Source: Rhodoferax sp. (GTDB lineage Bacteria > Pseudomonadota > Gammaproteobacteria > Burkholderiales > Burkholderiaceae_C). From it: a stretch of 59,425 nucleotides of DNA. Position numbers and translations under genes: made by a program. This document shows, in pieces, positions 57,788 to 59,425 of the stretch. Positions within the stretch are counted from its first letter, which is position 1. Every line of letters starts with the position of its first letter. The notes below the pieces were generated by a model. That model did no database searches and had not been told where the DNA came from. It saw nothing but the letters and a program-made list of their open reading frames with translations. The DNA lies in assembly GCF_030697375.1 (NCBI RefSeq), contig NZ_JAUYQD010000115.1, positions 1 to 59,425 of the forward strand, read 5' to 3'.

Positions 57788-59071
57788 ATGCTTATCGAAT
57801 TTTCTGTCACCAATTACCGGTCCATTCTGGAGCGCCAGACGCTCAATATGGCTGCGTCCACCTACTTCAAAGAGTTGGAGTCGCTGAATACTTTTGTGCC
57901 AGATCAGGACGACGGTGTGCCCCGTTTGCTGCGCTCCACGGTGCTGTACGGTCCCAACGCGTCGGGCAAGAGCACGCTGATTCAGGCGCTCAAGTTTCTC
58001 CAGGACCAAGTGCGGAACTCTCAAAAAGAAAGCCAAGCCGGTGACGCGATTGACGTGGTGCCGTTCAAGTTGACCGCAGGTTCGCGATCCTCTGATAGCG
58101 AGTTCGAGGTGACCTTTGTCGAGCAGGGTGTGCGTTACGAATATGGCTTTCGGTGTAACCGTCACCGGTTCACCGAGGAATGGCTTTTCGCGTATCCACT
58201 CGGGCGGCCGCAAAAGTGGTTTCACCGGGTGTTTGATGCCCAAGGGAATAAGGACGTTTACAAATTCAGCACTGCGTTTGTCGGTGGGCGGCAACGCCAG
58301 GGTTGGGCTGCCCAAACGCGTGCCAATGCCTTGTTCCTTTCGACGGCAATTCAGCTCAACAATGCGCAACTCAAACCGGCATTCAACTGGTTCAAGCAGC
58401 GTTTGCGCGTGCTGGATTCGGCGTATGGTCTGAGTCCGTCCTACACCTTGCAGCGCTGTGGCAAAAATGAAGACCGGATTCGTATTGTTGAGTTCATGAA
58501 CTCAGCGGACTTGTCTATCGCAGATATTCAGCTCAAGGAAACGGTTTTCTCGGCGGAAACACTACCGGACGGCATGCCTGCGGCTATCAAGGAAGAATTT
58601 CTGCGCGATATGGCGGGCAGGAAGCTTACCGAGCCGCGCTTTTTTCACCGCGATGTGCTCACCCAGGAGCCCATCGAGTTTGACGATGAAGAAGAATCCG
58701 ACGGCACGCGGGCGCTATTTGCTTTCGCCGGCCCGTGGCTGGACGTCATAGAGAACGAGCGTGTACTCGTGGTGGATGAGTTGGACACCAGCCTGCACCC
58801 TCTGCTGGTGCACCACTTGGTGAAGCGGCTGCACCACGGGGGAACCAAGGCGCAGCTTATTTTCACCACGCATGACACCACGCTGTTGAGCCAGAAATTG
58901 CTGCGCCGCGACCAAGTGTGGTTCATGGAAAAAGATGCCAAGAGCGCAACCCGGTTGTATCCCTTATCAGACTTCAGCCCGCGCGACAACGAGGCCGTGG
59001 AGCGCGGTTACTTGAATGGGCGTTATGGCGGAATTCCGTTTCTGAAAGACTTGGACTTCTATGGGGTCTGA
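57788..59071 (+). CDS. RloA-like AAA-family ATPase
   Basis: A 427-residue ABC/SMC-like ATPase of the AAA_15/AAA_21 (OLD-like) group. The N-terminus is IEFSVTNYRSI, Walker A is YGPNASGKST (residues 54-63), and Walker B with the catalytic acid is RVLVVDELDTSLHP. A switch histidine lies in IFTTHDT. Such ATPases pair with nuclease-like partners in several anti-phage systems. The next gene overlaps by 11 bases and encodes a RloB-like protein, so a RloA-RloB pair is inferred. The start ATG has only a weak Shine-Dalgarno. Confidence 0.85.
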   Translation: MLIEFSVTNYRSILERQTLNMAASTYFKELESLNTFVPDQDDGVPRLLRSTVLYGPNASGKSTLIQALKFLQDQVRNSQKESQAGDAIDVVPFKLTAGSRSSDSEFEVTFVEQGVRYEYGFRCNRHRFTEEWLFAYPLGRPQKWFHRVFDAQGNKDVYKFSTAFVGGRQRQGWAAQTRANALFLSTAIQLNNAQLKPAFNWFKQRLRVLDSAYGLSPSYTLQRCGKNEDRIRIVEFMNSADLSIADIQLKETVFSAETLPDGMPAAIKEEFLRDMAGRKLTEPRFFHRDVLTQEPIEFDDEEESDGTRALFAFAGPWLDVIENERVLVVDELDTSLHPLLVHHLVKRLHHGGTKAQLIFTTHDTTLLSQKLLRRDQVWFMEKDAKSATRLYPLSDFSPRDNEAVERGYLNGRYGGIPFLKDLDFYGV

Positions 59072-59378
59072 CGACTTGCACCACAAGCGCAAAGCGCGTG
59101 ATGGCGCGGCGCTACAGCGGAAAAAGCAAGAGCGTGCGCGGAACAAGCGTTACCTCATCGTGTGCGAAGGCACGAAAACCGAGCCGCATTACTTCCTTGA
59201 GTTGCGGGAAGACTTGGGTCTTCGACCGCAAATGGTTCGCATAGCGCCGAACGACGGCGTATCCCCGGACCGCGTGGTGGCTCACAGGGCAATCGCATCT
59301 AAATTGCCAGCACACCAAGGTCCAGCACCTTCTGCATATAAGCCGGGTCCCAACCCGCGCGGCTGCGCTTGTTCTTGA
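59061..59378 (+). pseudogene. RloB-like protein, truncated after about 75 residues
   Basis: The N-terminus keeps the RloB/Toprim-like motif YLIVCEGTKTEPHYFLEL (glutamate of the metal site) and continues LRPQMVRIAPNDGVSPDRVVAH. From about 59285 the sequence no longer resembles the family: the frame continues as a Pro-rich tail and stops at 59376-59378, about 100 residues shorter than RloB proteins. The rest has been replaced by DNA carrying an opposite-strand gene end, so the gene looks broken by rearrangement, unless this is an assembly junction. Confidence 0.65.
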
Positions 59379-59425
59379 TGCCCACCTTCAAGCTCGTTTC
59401 CCGCTTGAGCTGGGTGAGCGCTACG
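59299..59425 (-). CDS. C-terminal end of an unidentified protein, continuing beyond the window
   Basis: On the minus strand the last 126 bases read VALTQLKRETSLKVGIKNKR and then RSRAGWDPAYMQKVLDLGVLAI before a TAG stop at 59299. The composition looks like a real protein end, but I do not recognise it. It ends within the tail of the broken rloB and so belongs to the DNA that replaced it. Confidence 0.4.
   Translation of the reverse strand, partial: VALTQLKRETSLKVGIKNKRSRAGWDPAYMQKVLDLGVLAI

Noticed and set aside
1..59425. CRISPR array, prophage or complete insertion sequence
   Set aside because: No regularly spaced direct repeats, phage structural genes or transposase frames were seen; the MITE is the only clear mobile element.

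Overview
This 59.4-kb window is GC-rich, densely coded chromosomal DNA from a betaproteobacterium. The best guess is Burkholderiales, family Comamonadaceae (Rhodoferax/Acidovorax-like). This rests on gene content and order (rpsU-yqeY, pmbA/darP, trmJ-cysE, an fdsGBACD formate dehydrogenase operon, a nirBD/nas cluster with a fused PP2C phosphatase/kinase) and on a short dispersed repeat. No rRNA, tRNA or CRISPR was seen. All assignments come from reading the sequence; no database search was run.

Layout. 30-4814 (minus): an operon of an alkyl-DHAP-synthase-like flavoprotein, a GlpD-like dehydrogenase and an FGGY sugar/polyol kinase. 5016-7359: a haem-binding sensor kinase and a YflT-like stress protein. 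7365-10130: a minus-strand accessory patch (GFA protein, unknown, MAPEG, low-GC unknown) with an attC-like site split by a 157-bp MITE and the first copy of an 85-bp structured repeat. 10136-28441: nitrate/nitrite assimilation. This has a PP2C-kinase fusion, a pseudo-receiver/ANTAR/PilJ regulator, nirB, nirD, two molybdopterin reductases (one apparently paired with a DmsB-DmsC fusion, one NasA with a BFD domain), a PAS-GGDEF protein, a secreted PilJ-domain protein and YbiB. 28489-36159: housekeeping (YhiN-like flavoprotein, rpsU, yqeY, pmbA, darP, mog, cysE, trmJ, suhB). 36154-40041: a large PAS/GGDEF/EAL protein and a small unknown. 40132-47373: a LysR regulator and fdsG-fdsB-fdsA-fdhD-fdsD. 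47741-51965 (minus): dimethylglycine/sarcosine dehydrogenase-like enzyme plus EtfAB. 52888-56667: TetR regulator, amidohydrolase, AraC regulator, dihaem cytochrome lipoprotein, YbhB-like protein. 57074-59425: second 85-bp repeat, HhH protein, and a RloA ATPase followed by a broken RloB at the window edge.

How it works together. Nitrate would be reduced in the cytoplasm by one or both molybdoenzymes and nitrite by NirBD to ammonium. Molybdenum cofactor maturation (mog, fdhD) lies nearby and also serves the NAD-dependent formate dehydrogenase. The most informative regulatory stretch is 13295-13481, between the ANTAR regulator and nirB. It holds a sigma-54 promoter, two hairpins with ANTAR-type A..G.. 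hexaloops, a terminator-like hairpin and a second sigma-54-like promoter. This is a self-contained nitrate-responsive antitermination module with a possible bypass promoter.

Three kinds of non-coding structure stand out: the MITE inside the attC-like site, the two 85-bp elements with compensating stem changes, and a dispersed repeat with core GCGYAAGCAGCT that sits between genes and, in frame, inside three genes.
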